Source: Agromyces rhizosphaerae
GTDB taxonomy: Bacteria > Actinomycetota > Actinomycetes > Actinomycetales > Microbacteriaceae
Length of the DNA: 64,000 bases
Direction: 5' to 3'
Assembly (NCBI RefSeq): GCF_027925245.1
Contig: NZ_BSDP01000001.1
Span: forward strand, 930,001-994,000
The notes below the pieces were generated by a model. That model saw nothing but the letters and a program-made list of their open reading frames with translations, was not told the DNA's origin and did no database searches. Shown here in pieces: positions 45,606 to 54,845 of this stretch. A program made the translations under genes and the position numbers. How positions within the stretch are numbered: position 1 is the stretch's first letter; every line of letters begins with the position of its first letter.

Positions 45606-47135
45606 CTAGCGGGGCTTTTCCATGGTCATGAGCTTGAGCATCGACTCGGGCGTGGCCTCCTCGACCGGCATCTCACCGGTGATGCGGCCCTCCGAGAGCG
45701 CGTACAACCGGTCGCAGATGCCGAGCAGTTCGGGCAGCTCGGAGGAGATGACGATGATGCCCTTCCCCTCCCCCGCGAGCCGGTTGATGATCGAGTAGAT
45801 CTCGTACTTGGCGCCGACGTCGATGCCGCGGGTGGGCTCATCGAGGATGAGCACGTCCGGGTTCGCGTAGATCCACTTCGACAGCACGACCTTCTGCTGG
45901 TTGCCGCCCGAGAGCTTGCCGGTCTTCACGAGCACGCTCGGCGCCTTGATGTTCATGGAGCGCCGGTACTCGTTGGCGACCGCGTACTCCTCGTTGTCGT
46001 GCACGAGCCCGAACTTCTCGAGCTTCTTCAGCGACGCCATCGAGATGTTGCGCTTGATGTCCTCGATGAGGTTCAGGCCGTAGGTCTTGCGATCCTCGGT
46101 CGCGTACGCGATGCCGTTCTCGATCGACTCGGCGACCGTGCGCGTCTTGATCTGCTCGCCGCGCAGGTAGACCCTGCCGCTGATGTTCGAGCCGTAGCTG
46201 CGACCGAACAGGCTCATCGCGAACTCGGTGCGCCCGGCGCCCATCAGGCCCGCGATGCCGACGATCTCGCCCGCCCGCACGTTCAGGTTCACGTTGTCGA
46301 CCACGACGCGGCTGGAGTCCTGCGGGTGGTGGGCGGTCCAGTCCTCGACCCGCAGCAGCTCCTCGCCGATGTTCGGCGTGTGGTCGGGGTACCGGTGCTC
46401 GAGGTCGCGGCCGACCATGTCGTTGATGATGCGGTCCTCGGTGACATCCGCCTTGGCGATCGTCTCGATCGTCTTGCCGTCGCGGATGACGGTGACCGAG
46501 TCCGCCACCTTCTTGATCTCGTTCAGCTTGTGGCTGATGATGATCGACGTGATGCCCTGGCCCTTCAGGTGCAGGATCAGGTCGAGCAGGTGGTCCGAGT
46601 CCTCGTCGTTGAGCGCTGCGGTGGGCTCGTCGAGGATGAGCAGCTTCACCTGCTTCGACAGGGCCTTCGCGATCTCGACGAGCTGCTGCTTGCCGACGCC
46701 GATGTCCATGATCCGCGTGCGGGGGTTCTCCTTGAGGCCCACGCGCGCGAGCAGCTTCGCGGCCTCGAAGTCGGTCTTGTTCCAGTCGATCAGGCCGCCG
46801 GGGCCCTTCAGCTCGTTGTTGAGGAAGATGTTCTCGGCGATCGACATGTAGGGGCTCAGCGCGAGCTCCTGGTGGATGATCACGATGCCCTTGGACTCCG
46901 AGTCCGTGAGGTCCTTGAACTCGACGACCTCGTTCTCGAAGACGATGTCGCCGTCGTAGGTGCCGTGCGGGTACACCCCCGACAGCACCTTCATGAGGGT
47001 CGACTTCCCCGCGCCGTTCTCGCCGCAGATCGCGTGCACCTCGCCGCGTTCGACGCCGAGCGTCACGTTCGCGAGGGCCTTCACGCCGGGGAACGTCTTG
47101 GTGATGCTGCGCATCTCGAGAATGTTGGTGGTCAT
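45606..47135 (-). CDS. mmsA: Multiple-monosaccharide/pentose ABC transporter ATP-binding protein
   Basis: Two-domain CUT2 ATPase, 509 residues. First domain Walker A is [14 protein letters not shown], the signature-like [13 protein letters not shown], Walker [16 protein letters not shown]. The second domain has the degenerate Walker [18 protein letters not shown] expected of this family, a good signature [14 protein letters not shown] and Walker [15 protein letters not shown]. Start ATG at 47135 after AGGAGCAAGG. It is the only sugar-import ATPase in the window; the three CUT1-type importers lack one. Confidence 0.95.
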   Translation of the reverse strand: MTTNILEMRSITKTFPGVKALANVTLGVERGEVHAICGENGAGKSTLMKVLSGVYPHGTYDGDIVFENEVVEFKDLTDSESKGIVIIHQELALSPYMSIAENIFLNNELKGPGGLIDWNKTDFEAAKLLARVGLKENPRTRIMDIGVGKQQLVEIAKALSKQVKLLILDEPTAALNDEDSDHLLDLILHLKGQGITSIIISHKLNEIKKVADSVTVIRDGKTIETIAKADVTEDRIINDMVGRDLEHRYPDHTPNIGEELLRVEDWTAHHPQDSSRVVVDNVNLNVRAGEIVGIAGLMGAGRTEFAMSLFGRSYGSNISGRVYLRGEQIKTRTVAESIENGIAYATEDRKTYGLNLIEDIKRNISMASLKKLEKFGLVHDNEEYAVANEYRRSMNIKAPSVLVKTGKLSGGNQQKVVLSKWIYANPDVLILDEPTRGIDVGAKYEIYSIINRLAGEGKGIIVISSELPELLGICDRLYALSEGRITGEMPVEEATPESMLKLMTMEKPR

Positions 47136-47187
47136 CCTTGCTCCTGCTCCATTGCCGGTGCACCTCCCGGGGCGGACGCCGCGCGCC

Positions 47188-47222
47188 GGGGCCTGATGCG
47201 AGGATATTCCCGCTCAGGCCCC
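47188..47222 (-). terminator. Intercistronic hairpin after the pentose-binding-protein gene
   Basis: GGGGCCTGA (47188-47196) pairs perfectly with TCAGGCCCC (47214-47222), 9-bp stem, 17-base loop. It lies between the binding-protein stop (47267) and the ATPase start (47135). A partial terminator or mRNA-stabilising structure would keep the binding protein more abundant than its transporter. Confidence 0.5.
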
Positions 47223-47266
47223 GACACGCGGCAACCCGTCAACCGAGTCGGTGCCTCACCGGTGAA

Positions 47267-48388
47267 TCAGCCGTTGATCTCTTCCTCGGTCCAGTAGCCG
47301 CTGTCGACCAGGACCTCGGTGATGTTGTCCTGCACGACGATCTGCGACTCGAGCAGGTACGACGGCACGACCTTGACGCCGTTGTCGTAGTCCGAGGTGT
47401 TGTTGACCTCGGGCTCCTCGCCGTTCAGCAGGGCGGTCGCCATGTCCACGGCCACGGCCGCGAGGTTGCGGGTGTCCTTGAAGATGGTCGAGTACTGCTC
47501 GCCGCTGTTGATCGCCTTCACCGAGTCGAGCTCGGCGTCCTGGCCCGAGATGACCGGCCACTCGTCGCCGACCGAGTAGCCGGCGTCGGTCAGTGCCGAG
47601 ATGATGCCGCGCGACAGGCCGTCGTAGGGCGAGAGCACCGCGTCGACCTGCGAGCCGTCGGAGTAGTTCGCCACGAGGATGTCCTCCATGCGGCTCTGCG
47701 CGACCTCGCCGTCCCAGCGGAGCGTCGCCGCCTGCTGGAAGTCGGTCTGGCCGGACTTCACGACGAGGGTGCCCTCGTCGATGTACGGCTGCAGGGTGTC
47801 GATCGCGCCGTTCCAGAAGAACGTGGCGTTGTTGTCGTCGGGCGAACCGGCGAACAGCTCGATGTTGAACGGACCCTCGGGCGCGTCGCCGGCCTCGTTG
47901 CCCTCGAGGTCGGTCAGGCCGAGGCCCGCCAGGATCGACGTCGCCTGCTGCACGCCGACGATGTAGTTGTCGAACGAGGCGTAGTAGTCGACGTTCTCCG
48001 AGTCGCGGATGAGGCGGTCGTAGGCGATGACGGGGATGTCGGCGTCGGCCGCGTCCTGCAGCACCTGCGAGAGCGTGGTGCCGTCGATCGACGCGATGAT
48101 CAGCGCCTCGGCGCCCTTGGTGATCATGTTCTCGATCTGCGAGACCTGGGTGGGGATGTCGTCCTCTGCGTACTGCAGGTCGACCTCGAAGCCCTGCTCC
48201 TCCAGCTGCTCCTTGACGGCGTCGCCGTCCTGGATCCAGCGCTCGGAGCTCTTGGTCGGCATCGCGACGCCGATGAGGCCGCCGTCGCCGCCCGAGCTGT
48301 CTCCGCCGTCGCCGCCCGAGCAGGCGGCGAGCGCCAGCATGGAGCCCGCGGCGAGCGTGGCGAGCAGCACCTTCTTCGTCTTCTTCAC
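47267..48388 (-). CDS. chvE: Multiple-monosaccharide-binding lipoprotein (ChvE-type)
   Basis: CUT2 extracellular sugar-binding lipoprotein, about 373 residues. I take GTG at 48388 as start because AAAGGAAAGACC precedes it and it gives a compact signal [20 protein letters not shown] ending in AAC with Cys23; an ATG at 48415 is possible. Mature features are [39 protein letters not shown] and [20 protein letters not shown], all typical of the ChvE group that binds arabinose, xylose or glucose. It follows araD2 and feeds the ATPase and permease genes. Arabinose is the likely substrate from context. Confidence 0.93.
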   Translation of the reverse strand: MKKTKKVLLATLAAGSMLALAACSGGDGGDSSGGDGGLIGVAMPTKSSERWIQDGDAVKEQLEEQGFEVDLQYAEDDIPTQVSQIENMITKGAEALIIASIDGTTLSQVLQDAADADIPVIAYDRLIRDSENVDYYASFDNYIVGVQQATSILAGLGLTDLEGNEAGDAPEGPFNIELFAGSPDDNNATFFWNGAIDTLQPYIDEGTLVVKSGQTDFQQAATLRWDGEVAQSRMEDILVANYSDGSQVDAVLSPYDGLSRGIISALTDAGYSVGDEWPVISGQDAELDSVKAINSGEQYSTIFKDTRNLAAVAVDMATALLNGEEPEVNNTSDYDNGVKVVPSYLLESQIVVQDNITEVLVDSGYWTEEEING

Positions 48389-48475
48389 GGTCTTTCCTTT
48401 CACTGTGTCAGTCATGGACGTCCTTGTCTTGGTGACAGTGGAGCGGCGTCGTCCTGGGGTCCGCTCCCGACGGCA

Positions 48476-49228
48476 TCAGGTCGATGCCGCACGATTCTGG
48501 GGTGGTGGCGCGCCGCCGGCGGGACGCCGGGCGTCGACGGCCTGGCCGTACACGTTCTGGTAGCGCTCGTAGAGCGCATCGATGTCGCGCTGCGAGATCG
48601 CGATCGGCTCGCCCGCCTCCCGCGCGAGGTGCGCGGTGCGGGCGACGTCCTCGAGCATCACGGCGGCCTTGACCGCGTCCTTGGCCGAGGCGCCGATGGT
48701 GAACGGGCCGTGGTTCTGCATCAGCACGGCGCGCGAGCGGTGCCCGCGCAGGGTCTCGACGATGCCGCGGCCGATCGAGTCGTCGCCGATGATCGCGAAC
48801 GGCCCGACCGGGATGGGCCCGCCGAACTCGTCGGCCATCGCCGTCGTCACGCACGGGATCTCCTCGCCGCGCGCCGCCCACGCCACGGCGTAGGGCGAGT
48901 GCGTGTGCACGACGCCGCCGACCTCGGGCATGTGCCGGTACACGTAGGCGTGCGCAGCCGTGTCGCTCGACGGGTTGCGCTCCATCCCGGGCGTGCCCGG
49001 GATGACGTTGCCGTCGAGGTCGCAGAGGATCATGTTCTCGGGCGCGAGGTCGTCGTACGAGACGCCCGAGGGCTTGATGACGAACAGGTCCGCGCCGGGC
49101 ACCCGGCCCGAGACGTTGCCGCCGGTCCACACCACGAGGCCGTAGCGGGTGAGCTCGCCGTGCAAGCGGGCGACGTCGGCGCGCACCCTGGCGATGGCCA
49201 CCTCGATCGTGGGCCCGTAGCCGTTCAC
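48476..49228 (-). CDS. araD: L-ribulose-5-phosphate 4-epimerase (copy 2)
   Basis: Second class II aldolase-type epimerase, 250 residues with a C-terminal extension (DARRPAGGAPPPQNRAAST). Zinc motifs are intact: VVHTHSPYAVAWAARGE and LMQNHGPFTIGASAKDA. Protein identity to copy 1 is visibly very high (long blocks such as HAYVYRHMPEVGGVVHTHS are the same), and long DNA stretches match too. GTG at 49228 is the only nearby start; no strong ribosome site. First gene of the importer operon, downstream of twin TGTGAC operators. Probably a recent duplicate tying pentose import to metabolism. Confidence 0.93.
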   Translation of the reverse strand: MNGYGPTIEVAIARVRADVARLHGELTRYGLVVWTGGNVSGRVPGADLFVIKPSGVSYDDLAPENMILCDLDGNVIPGTPGMERNPSSDTAAHAYVYRHMPEVGGVVHTHSPYAVAWAARGEEIPCVTTAMADEFGGPIPVGPFAIIGDDSIGRGIVETLRGHRSRAVLMQNHGPFTIGASAKDAVKAAVMLEDVARTAHLAREAGEPIAISQRDIDALYERYQNVYGQAVDARRPAGGAPPPQNRAAST

Positions 49229-49348
49229 GCGCGATCACCCGACCCGAGCTCCACGGCCCGGAGCGCTGCGCGCTCGGTGGGGGCTGCCATCACGGGTGAC
49301 TCCTTCGTCTGCGGAACGGGACGCACTGCGCGGTGCCTGCGTCGGAAA

Positions 49349-49374
49349 TGTGACCGTTCATGTGACCGTTCACA
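49349..49374. promoter_or_regulatory. Twin operator half-palindromes TGTGACCGTTCA(CA)
   Basis: TGTGACCGTTCA (49349-49360) is directly followed by TGTGACCGTTCACA (49361-49374); the latter has arms TGTGA/TCACA. The same TGTGAC core occurs in the perfect operators at 50579 and 50594, so the regulator encoded at 49455-50528 probably controls the araD2-importer operon from here. The site lies 120-145 bases upstream of the araD2 start. Confidence 0.65.
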
Positions 49375-49454
49375 TCGCGGGACTCAGAATAGCCAGAGAC
49401 GTCCGGGCCGTGTCAACTTCCGAATAGTCACGGAATGGTAACGGCGGATTTCCC

Positions 49455-50528
49455 TCAGAACGAGGGCGGCCCGACCGAGCCCCGCACGATGAGCTCGGGC
49501 TCGATCGTGCTCGGCCGGTCCTCGTCGTCGCCACCGGGACGCGCGTCCGCATGGCCGGCCGCGCCCAGCAGCAGGTCGACGCAGCGCCTGCCGATCTCGG
49601 CGAAGTCCTGTCGCACGGTCGTGAGCGGCGGCCAGAAGTGCGCCGCCTCGGGGATGTCGTCGAAGCCGATGATCGAGACGTCGCCCGGCACGTCGAGGCC
49701 CTCGGCCCGCACGGCGTGCATGAGCCCGAGCGCCATCTGGTCGTTCGAGGAGAAGATCGCCGTGAAGTCGCGCACCGAGAGCAGCTCGCGCCCGGCGTGG
49801 TACCCGAACTCGGCCGTCCAGTCGCCCAGGATCGGCGCGGTGGTCGGCACGTCCTGCGCCCCCATCTCGTCGAGGAACCCGCGCATGCGGGCCTCCGCCT
49901 CGATCCAGTCCTGCGGGCCGGCGAGGTGGTAGATGCTGCGGTGGCCCCGCTCGATGAGGTGCCGCGTGGCCATGCGGGCCCCGGCGATCTGGTCGACCGA
50001 GAGCCCGTGCTCCGGATCTCGCTCGGTCGACTGGAGCGTGACGTACGGCACGTCGATCGAGAGCTCCTGGAGGGTGTCGAACACGCGCTCCTGCGGGGCG
50101 ATGACCACGAGCCCCTCGATGCCCTGTGCGGCCAGGTGGGCGAGGCCGTCGGGGATCGACCGCGGGTCGGACGAGTCGATGTTCGCCGTGCTCACCCAGT
50201 AGCCCGAGCGACGCGCCGCCGACTCGATCGCGGCGATGCTCGAGGCCGGCCCGTACTGCGTGCTCGACGCCGACAGGATGCCGAACGTGCGCGATCGGCT
50301 GGTGACGAGGGCGCGCGCGGCGCGGTTCGGCCGGTACTGCAGCTGCTCCATGACCTGCAGCACGCGGTCGCGGGTCTCCGGGCGCAGGCTCGGGTGGTCG
50401 TTGAGCACGCGCGAGACGGTCTGGTGGGAGACGCCCGCGAGGCGCGCCACATCGCGGATGCTCGGCGCCCGCCCCCTCGGGGCGTCCGCTCTGGTCTCCG
50501 GCACTGCGTCCTCGCTCGCGTCTGGCAT
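49455..50528 (-). CDS. LacI family transcriptional regulator of the pentose importer
   Basis: About 357 residues. HTH: SIRDVARLAGVSHQTVSRVL, hinge YRPNRAARALVTSRSRTFGI. The sensor includes TRHLIERGHRSIYHLAGPQD, SSNDQMALGLMHAVRAEGLD and SIIGFDDIPEAAHFWPPLTT. It is close in style to the regulator at 39179, a likely paralogue. The start is set at ATG 50528; the longer frame to 50564 runs into operator sequence. Upstream are two perfect TGTGAC-GTCACA palindromes, so autoregulation is expected. Confidence 0.9.
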   Translation of the reverse strand: MPDASEDAVPETRADAPRGRAPSIRDVARLAGVSHQTVSRVLNDHPSLRPETRDRVLQVMEQLQYRPNRAARALVTSRSRTFGILSASSTQYGPASSIAAIESAARRSGYWVSTANIDSSDPRSIPDGLAHLAAQGIEGLVVIAPQERVFDTLQELSIDVPYVTLQSTERDPEHGLSVDQIAGARMATRHLIERGHRSIYHLAGPQDWIEAEARMRGFLDEMGAQDVPTTAPILGDWTAEFGYHAGRELLSVRDFTAIFSSNDQMALGLMHAVRAEGLDVPGDVSIIGFDDIPEAAHFWPPLTTVRQDFAEIGRRCVDLLLGAAGHADARPGGDDEDRPSTIEPELIVRGSVGPPSF

Positions 50529-50578
50529 GTGCACGGTCACACACGCCGAGACACCATTATGCACGCGCCGCGCGGCGA

Positions 50579-50606
50579 TGTGACCGTCACATTTGTGACA
50601 GTCACA
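50579..50606. promoter_or_regulatory. Twin perfect operators TGTGAC-N-GTCACA
   Basis: TGTGACCGTCACA (50579-50591) and TGTGACAGTCACA (50594-50606), each a perfect 6+1+6 palindrome, are 15 bases centre to centre. They lie just upstream of the LacI-type gene and match the half-sites before araD2 at 49349. The form also resembles CRP/FNR-type sites, but the local LacI regulator is the simpler reader. Confidence 0.75.
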
Positions 50607-50678
50607 TGAACGACCGGTGCCGCGATGCGGCCATCGCGGCCGCCATCACGGCCGCCGTCCCGGCCCGCCGGAGGCGGC

Positions 50679-51509
50679 CTACATCTCCTCGTGCGTGTCC
50701 GGGTCGCCGTCCCACAGGCGCCCGCGCTCGAGCCCCGAGATCGCCTCGACCTCGTCGGGCGCGAGCGTGAACCCGAACACGTCGAGGTTCTCGCGCTGCC
50801 TCGTGGCATCCGCCGACTTCGGGATCGGGATCGACCCGAGCTGCACGTGCCAGCGCAGCACGACCTGGGTGGGCGTGCGCCCGTGCCCGTCCGCGATCTC
50901 GGTGATCACCGGCTCCGCCAGCAGCTCGGTACGCCGGGCGAGCGGGCTCCAGCTCTCGGTCGCGATGCCGTGCTCGGCGTGGAAGGCGCGCTGGTCGCCC
51001 TGCGGGAAGTACGGATGCAGCTCGACCTGGTTGACCGCCGGCACGACGCCGGTCTCGTCGATGAGCCGCTCCAGATGGGCGATCGTGAAGTTCGAGACGC
51101 CGATCGAGCGCACCATGCCGTGCTCGCGCGCCTTGATCATCGCCCGCCACGCGTCGACGTACCGGTCGACGCTCGGGTTCGGCCAGTGGATCAGGTGCAG
51201 GTCGACCCAGTCGAGCCCGAGTCGATCGAGCGAACCGGAGATGCTCGCGAGCGTCTCGTCGAAGCCGTGGTCGCGTCCGGGCACCTTGGTCGTGACGCTC
51301 ACGTCGCTGCGATCGACGCCCGACCTGCGGAGGGCCTCCCCGACCGCCTCCTCGTTGCCGTAATTCACGGCCGAGTCGAGCAGCCGGTAGCCCGACTCGA
51401 GTGCGCCGACCATCGCCGCGACGCCCGCGCCGTCGTTCAGCTGGTAGGTGCCGAGGCCGAGCTGCGGGAGGGAGTTGCCGTCGTTCAGCGAACGCAGGGG
51501 GGCGGTCAT
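50679..51509 (-). CDS. Aldo/keto reductase
   Basis: NADPH-dependent reductase of the AKR5-like group, 276 residues, cytoplasmic. The catalytic tetrad is visible: Asp and Tyr in YRLLDSAVNYGNEEAVGEAL, Lys in VTTKVPGRDHG, His in LHLIHWPNPSVDRY. The cofactor segment IPIPKSADATRQRENLDVFG with the Lys-Ser/Arg pattern fits NADPH. Start ATG at 51509. Such enzymes reduce diketo-gulonate and other carbonyl compounds; the substrate here is not known. It stands alone next to the arabinose genes. Confidence 0.92.
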   Translation of the reverse strand: MTAPLRSLNDGNSLPQLGLGTYQLNDGAGVAAMVGALESGYRLLDSAVNYGNEEAVGEALRRSGVDRSDVSVTTKVPGRDHGFDETLASISGSLDRLGLDWVDLHLIHWPNPSVDRYVDAWRAMIKAREHGMVRSIGVSNFTIAHLERLIDETGVVPAVNQVELHPYFPQGDQRAFHAEHGIATESWSPLARRTELLAEPVITEIADGHGRTPTQVVLRWHVQLGSIPIPKSADATRQRENLDVFGFTLAPDEVEAISGLERGRLWDGDPDTHEEM

Positions 51510-51597
51510 GACTCCATCCTCCCCGAGTCGTCGCGAAACGTCGCCTCCCGCGCGGTGATGGCGACAGTTCGTGACGACTCGCCGGCTGAAGGTCGCC

Positions 51598-52203
51598 TCA
51601 GCGCGAGCCCTCCGGGTCCGGCGCGTCCTCGCCGTCGATGTCGATGTCCACGTCGTCGTCGTAGTCGTAGTCGAGTTCCTCGAAGTCGTCGTCGACCGAG
51701 TCCTCCTCGTCGTCGTCGCCCCAGTCGTCGTCCTCGTCGGCCTCGTCGTACTCGTCCTCCTCGTCGAGGTCGTCCGAGTCGTCGTCGAGGTCGTCCGAGT
51801 CGTCGTCCGCCGCATCCGCCTCGTCGTCGTCGAACTCGAGGTCGTCCGCGTCCTCCTCCTCGACCCACCACTCGGTGAAGGCGGTCGCGCGCCCGTCGGG
51901 CGCCAGGTCGATCACCCACAGGTTGCGGTAGGCGGTCGAGCCCAGGTACACCGTGCGGCCCTGGATGATCGCGCGCGTGTCGCCCACCAGCAGCGGCTCC
52001 CAGGCGAACGTCGTCTCGTCGGGGCCGTCGGCGTTCTCCAGCCACCACGACACGATCTCGTCGTGCCCGCGGTACGGCTCCGTGCCCGGCGTGCTGGTGT
52101 ACTCCGCGTGCTCGGTGAAGAGCGCGCGGATGTCGCCCGCGTCGTTCGACAGCCACGCGCGACGGTACCGCTCGACCCACCGGGTGACCGCGTCTTGCCT
52201 CAT
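51598..52203 (-). CDS. NTF2-like (SnoaL-fold) protein with long acidic tail
   Basis: 201 residues. Residues 1-115 look like a nuclear-transport-factor-2/SnoaL-fold domain: TRWVERYRRAWLSNDAGDIR, EPYRGHDEIVSWWLENADGP and TAYRNLWVIDLAPDGRATAF with a closing TEWWVEEE. From about residue 112 onward the chain is almost only Asp and Glu, with repeats DDDSDDLDDDSDDLDEE, encoded by imperfect GTC/GAC triplet repeats. No signal peptide. The globular part could bind or convert a small ligand; the tail may bind cations or basic proteins. The acidic tail is in frame and probably real, since the start and fold precede it. Confidence 0.8.
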   Translation of the reverse strand: MRQDAVTRWVERYRRAWLSNDAGDIRALFTEHAEYTSTPGTEPYRGHDEIVSWWLENADGPDETTFAWEPLLVGDTRAIIQGRTVYLGSTAYRNLWVIDLAPDGRATAFTEWWVEEEDADDLEFDDDEADAADDDSDDLDDDSDDLDEEDEYDEADEDDDWGDDDEEDSVDDDFEELDYDYDDDVDIDIDGEDAPDPEGSR

Positions 52204-52290
52204 GTGACCGTCTTACCGCACCGGCCCGCGACCCGCCAGAGGCCGGCGCCTGCGGCATGGTCGAGCGGATGCCCCCGGGCCGCGCCCGCC

Positions 52291-53451
52291 CTACAGCCGG
52301 TCGAGCGCCTCGACGACGTCGGCCACGAGGTCCGAGGTCTCCTCGACGCCGACCGACAGCCGCACGATCGACTCGGGCACCTCGGCGGGCGTGCCCTTGA
52401 CCGACGCGTGGGTCATCTCCGACGGGTAGTTGACGAGCGATTCGACGCCGCCGAGCGACTCGGCGAGCTGGAACAGCGACGTGGTCTCGGCGAACTTCCG
52501 GGCCGCCTCGGCGCCGCCCGCGAAGTCGAGCGTGAGCATGCCGCCGAAGCCCGACATCTGCGACGCGGCGAGCGCGTGGCCCGGGTGCGACGCCAGGCCC
52601 GGGTAGAGCACGCGGGTGAGCGCAGGGTGATCGAACACGGTCTCGGCGATCTGCTGGGCGGACCCCGAGTGCTGCCGCATCCGCAGGGCCAGGGTCTTGA
52701 TGCCGCGGCTGGTGAGGAACGCGTCGAACGGGGCCGACACGGCGCCGGCGGCGAACTGGATGAATCGCACCTGCTCCTCGAGCTCGTCGTCGCTCGTGAC
52801 GAGCGCGCCGCCGACGACGTCGGAGTGCCCGCCGAGGTACTTGGTCGTCGAGTGCACGACGACGTCGGCGCCGAGCGCGAGCGGCTGCTGCAGCGCGGGC
52901 GAGGCGAACGTGTTGTCGACCACGACCAGCGCCCCGGCCTCGTGGCCGAGCGCGACGAGCGCGGCCACGTCGGAGATCTTCATGAGCGGGTTCGACGGCG
53001 TCTCGACCCAGAGCACCTTGGTGGCCGGCTCGATCGCGGCGCGCACCGCGTCGAGGTCGCTCGTGTCGACGGTCGAGTGGCGGATGCCCCAGGCGCCGTG
53101 GATGCGGTTGATGAGGCGGTGCGTGCCGCCGTAGACGTCGTTGCCGATGACGACGTGGTCGCCGGGCGCGAGCACCGCGCGCAGCAGGGCGTCCTCGGCG
53201 GCGAGGCCCGAGGCGAAGCTCAGGCCGTGCGTGCCGCCCTCGAGCGCGGCGAGCTGGGTCTCGAGCGCCGTGCGCGTGGGGTTGCCGCCGCGCGAGTACT
53301 CGTAGCCGCCGCGCAGGCCGCCGATGCCGTCCTGCACGTAGGTCGAGGTGAGGTGCACCGGCGGGATCACCGCGCCGGTGGTGGGGTCGAACGCCTGGCC
53401 GGCGTGCACCGCACGCGTGGCGAATCCGTGGTGCTGGTCGATCGAGGTCAT
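52291..53451 (-). CDS. metB: Cystathionine gamma-synthase
   Basis: PLP-dependent enzyme that joins an activated homoserine with cysteine to give cystathionine (a gamma-lyase role is the alternative). 386 residues. Family motifs: YEYSRGGNPTRTALETQLAA, SFASGLAAEDALLRAVLAPG, VDNTFASPALQQPLALGADV and the PLP Lys in HSTTKYLGGHSDVVGG. Start ATG at 53451. Immediately downstream of the cystathionine beta-synthase gene, giving a transsulfuration pair. Confidence 0.95.
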   Translation of the reverse strand: MTSIDQHHGFATRAVHAGQAFDPTTGAVIPPVHLTSTYVQDGIGGLRGGYEYSRGGNPTRTALETQLAALEGGTHGLSFASGLAAEDALLRAVLAPGDHVVIGNDVYGGTHRLINRIHGAWGIRHSTVDTSDLDAVRAAIEPATKVLWVETPSNPLMKISDVAALVALGHEAGALVVVDNTFASPALQQPLALGADVVVHSTTKYLGGHSDVVGGALVTSDDELEEQVRFIQFAAGAVSAPFDAFLTSRGIKTLALRMRQHSGSAQQIAETVFDHPALTRVLYPGLASHPGHALAASQMSGFGGMLTLDFAGGAEAARKFAETTSLFQLAESLGGVESLVNYPSEMTHASVKGTPAEVPESIVRLSVGVEETSDLVADVVEALDRL

Positions 53452-53480
53452 GGGAGTGGTTCCTTGCAGGTTCGTGAGAT

Positions 53481-54845
53481 TCAGGCGCTGAGGTAGGTCA
53501 GCAGGTCGGAGCGGGTGATGACGCCGAGCACGCGCCCGCCGTCGGTCACGAGCATCGCGGGCGCGTCGCCGAAGGCGTGGCGCGCGGTCGCGACCGGTTC
53601 GTTCACGCCGATGAGCGGCAGCGGCGGGCCGATCACGCTCGACACCTCGTCGGTGAGCTTCGCGCGGCCTGAGAAGACGAGCTCGAGCAGCTCGTCGTCG
53701 TGGATCGCGCCGGCGACCTCGCCGAGCACGACGGGCGGCTCGGCGGTGAGCACGAGCAGCTGCGAGACGCCGGTCTCGCTCATGCGGTCGATCGCCTCGC
53801 GGATCGTGTCGTCGGGCGCCGAGTACACGAGCCCGGGCGTGCGCCCCGACTTCGACGCGAGCAGGTTGCCGACGGTGTGACCGGCGGGCGCGTTCGAGAA
53901 CCCGTACGCGCGCAGCCACTTGTCGTTGAAGATCTTGCCCAGGTACCCGCGGCCGCCGTCGGGCAGCAGCACGACGAACACCGAGTCGGCGGGAGCGGAT
54001 GCAGCGGCCTTGAGTGCCGCGACGACGGCCATGCCGCTCGACCCGCCGACGAGGATCCCCTCCTCGCGCGCGAGGCGGCGCGTCATGTCGAACGACTCGG
54101 CGTCGGTGACCTCGATGACCTCGTGCGGCACGCTCGGGTCGTACGCGTCGGGCCAGAAGTCCTCGCCCACGCCCTCGACGAGGTACGGCCTGCCCGTGCC
54201 GCCGGAGTACACCGAGCCCTCGGGGTCGGCGCCGATGATGCGCACGGTGTCGTTCGAGACCTCGCGCAGGTAGCGGCCGGTGCCGGTGATCGTGCCGCCG
54301 GTGCCCACGCCCGCGACGAAGTGCGTGATCCTCCCGTCGGTGTCGCGCCAGATCTCGGGGCCCGTGGTCTCGTAGTGCGAGCGCGGCCCGTTCGGGTTGG
54401 CGTACTGGTTCGGCTTGAACGCGCCGGGGATCTCACGGGCGAGCCGGTCGCTCACCGAGTAGTACGACTCGGGGCTGTCGGGCGCGACCGCGGTCGGCGT
54501 CACGACGACCTCGGCGCCGTAGGCGGTGAGCACGTTGCGCTTGTCCTCGCCGACCTTGTCGGGGCAGACGAAGATGCACCGGTACCCGCGCTGCAGCGCG
54601 ACCAGCGCGAGCCCGACGCCGGTGTTGCCCGAGGTGGGCTCGACGATCGTGCCGCCCGGTGCGAGCTTGCCCTCGGCCTCGGCCGCATCGATGATGCGGG
54701 TCGCGATGCGGTCCTTCGACGAACCACCGGGGTTGAAGTACTCCAGCTTCACGAGCACCGTCGCGGCGATGCCGTCGGTGACGTGCTGGAGCTTCACCAG
54801 CGGGGTGTCGCCGACGAGCTCGACGATGTTCTCTGCGTACTTCAT
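53481..54845 (-). CDS. cbs: Cystathionine beta-synthase
   Basis: PLP enzyme condensing serine and homocysteine to cystathionine, 454 residues. PLP Lys is in EYFNPGGSSKDRIATRIID; further fold-type II motifs are EPTSGNTGVGLALVAL and the glycine loop AGVGTGGTITGTGRYLREV. Residues about 330-454 hold two CBS domains (DTIREAIDRMSETGVSQLLV and GVITRSDLLTYL), which in relatives sense ligands. Cysteine synthase is the alternative, but the CBS pair makes this the better call. Divergent from the DUF3105 gene. Confidence 0.94.
   Translation of the reverse strand: MKYAENIVELVGDTPLVKLQHVTDGIAATVLVKLEYFNPGGSSKDRIATRIIDAAEAEGKLAPGGTIVEPTSGNTGVGLALVALQRGYRCIFVCPDKVGEDKRNVLTAYGAEVVVTPTAVAPDSPESYYSVSDRLAREIPGAFKPNQYANPNGPRSHYETTGPEIWRDTDGRITHFVAGVGTGGTITGTGRYLREVSNDTVRIIGADPEGSVYSGGTGRPYLVEGVGEDFWPDAYDPSVPHEVIEVTDAESFDMTRRLAREEGILVGGSSGMAVVAALKAAASAPADSVFVVLLPDGGRGYLGKIFNDKWLRAYGFSNAPAGHTVGNLLASKSGRTPGLVYSAPDDTIREAIDRMSETGVSQLLVLTAEPPVVLGEVAGAIHDDELLELVFSGRAKLTDEVSSVIGPPLPLIGVNEPVATARHAFGDAPAMLVTDGGRVLGVITRSDLLTYLSA

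Noticed and set aside
50579..50606. TGTGAC-N-GTCACA pair read as CRP/FNR sites
   Set aside because: The palindromes are shorter than CRP sites (no A/T-rich 6-base centre), and a LacI gene lies directly beside them, so LacI control is simpler. CRP is not excluded.
51670..51850. Triplet-like repeats (GTCGTC...) taken as a CRISPR or tandem repeat array
   Set aside because: They are irregular codon-level repeats inside the acidic tail of a coding gene; no spacers or regular unit length.
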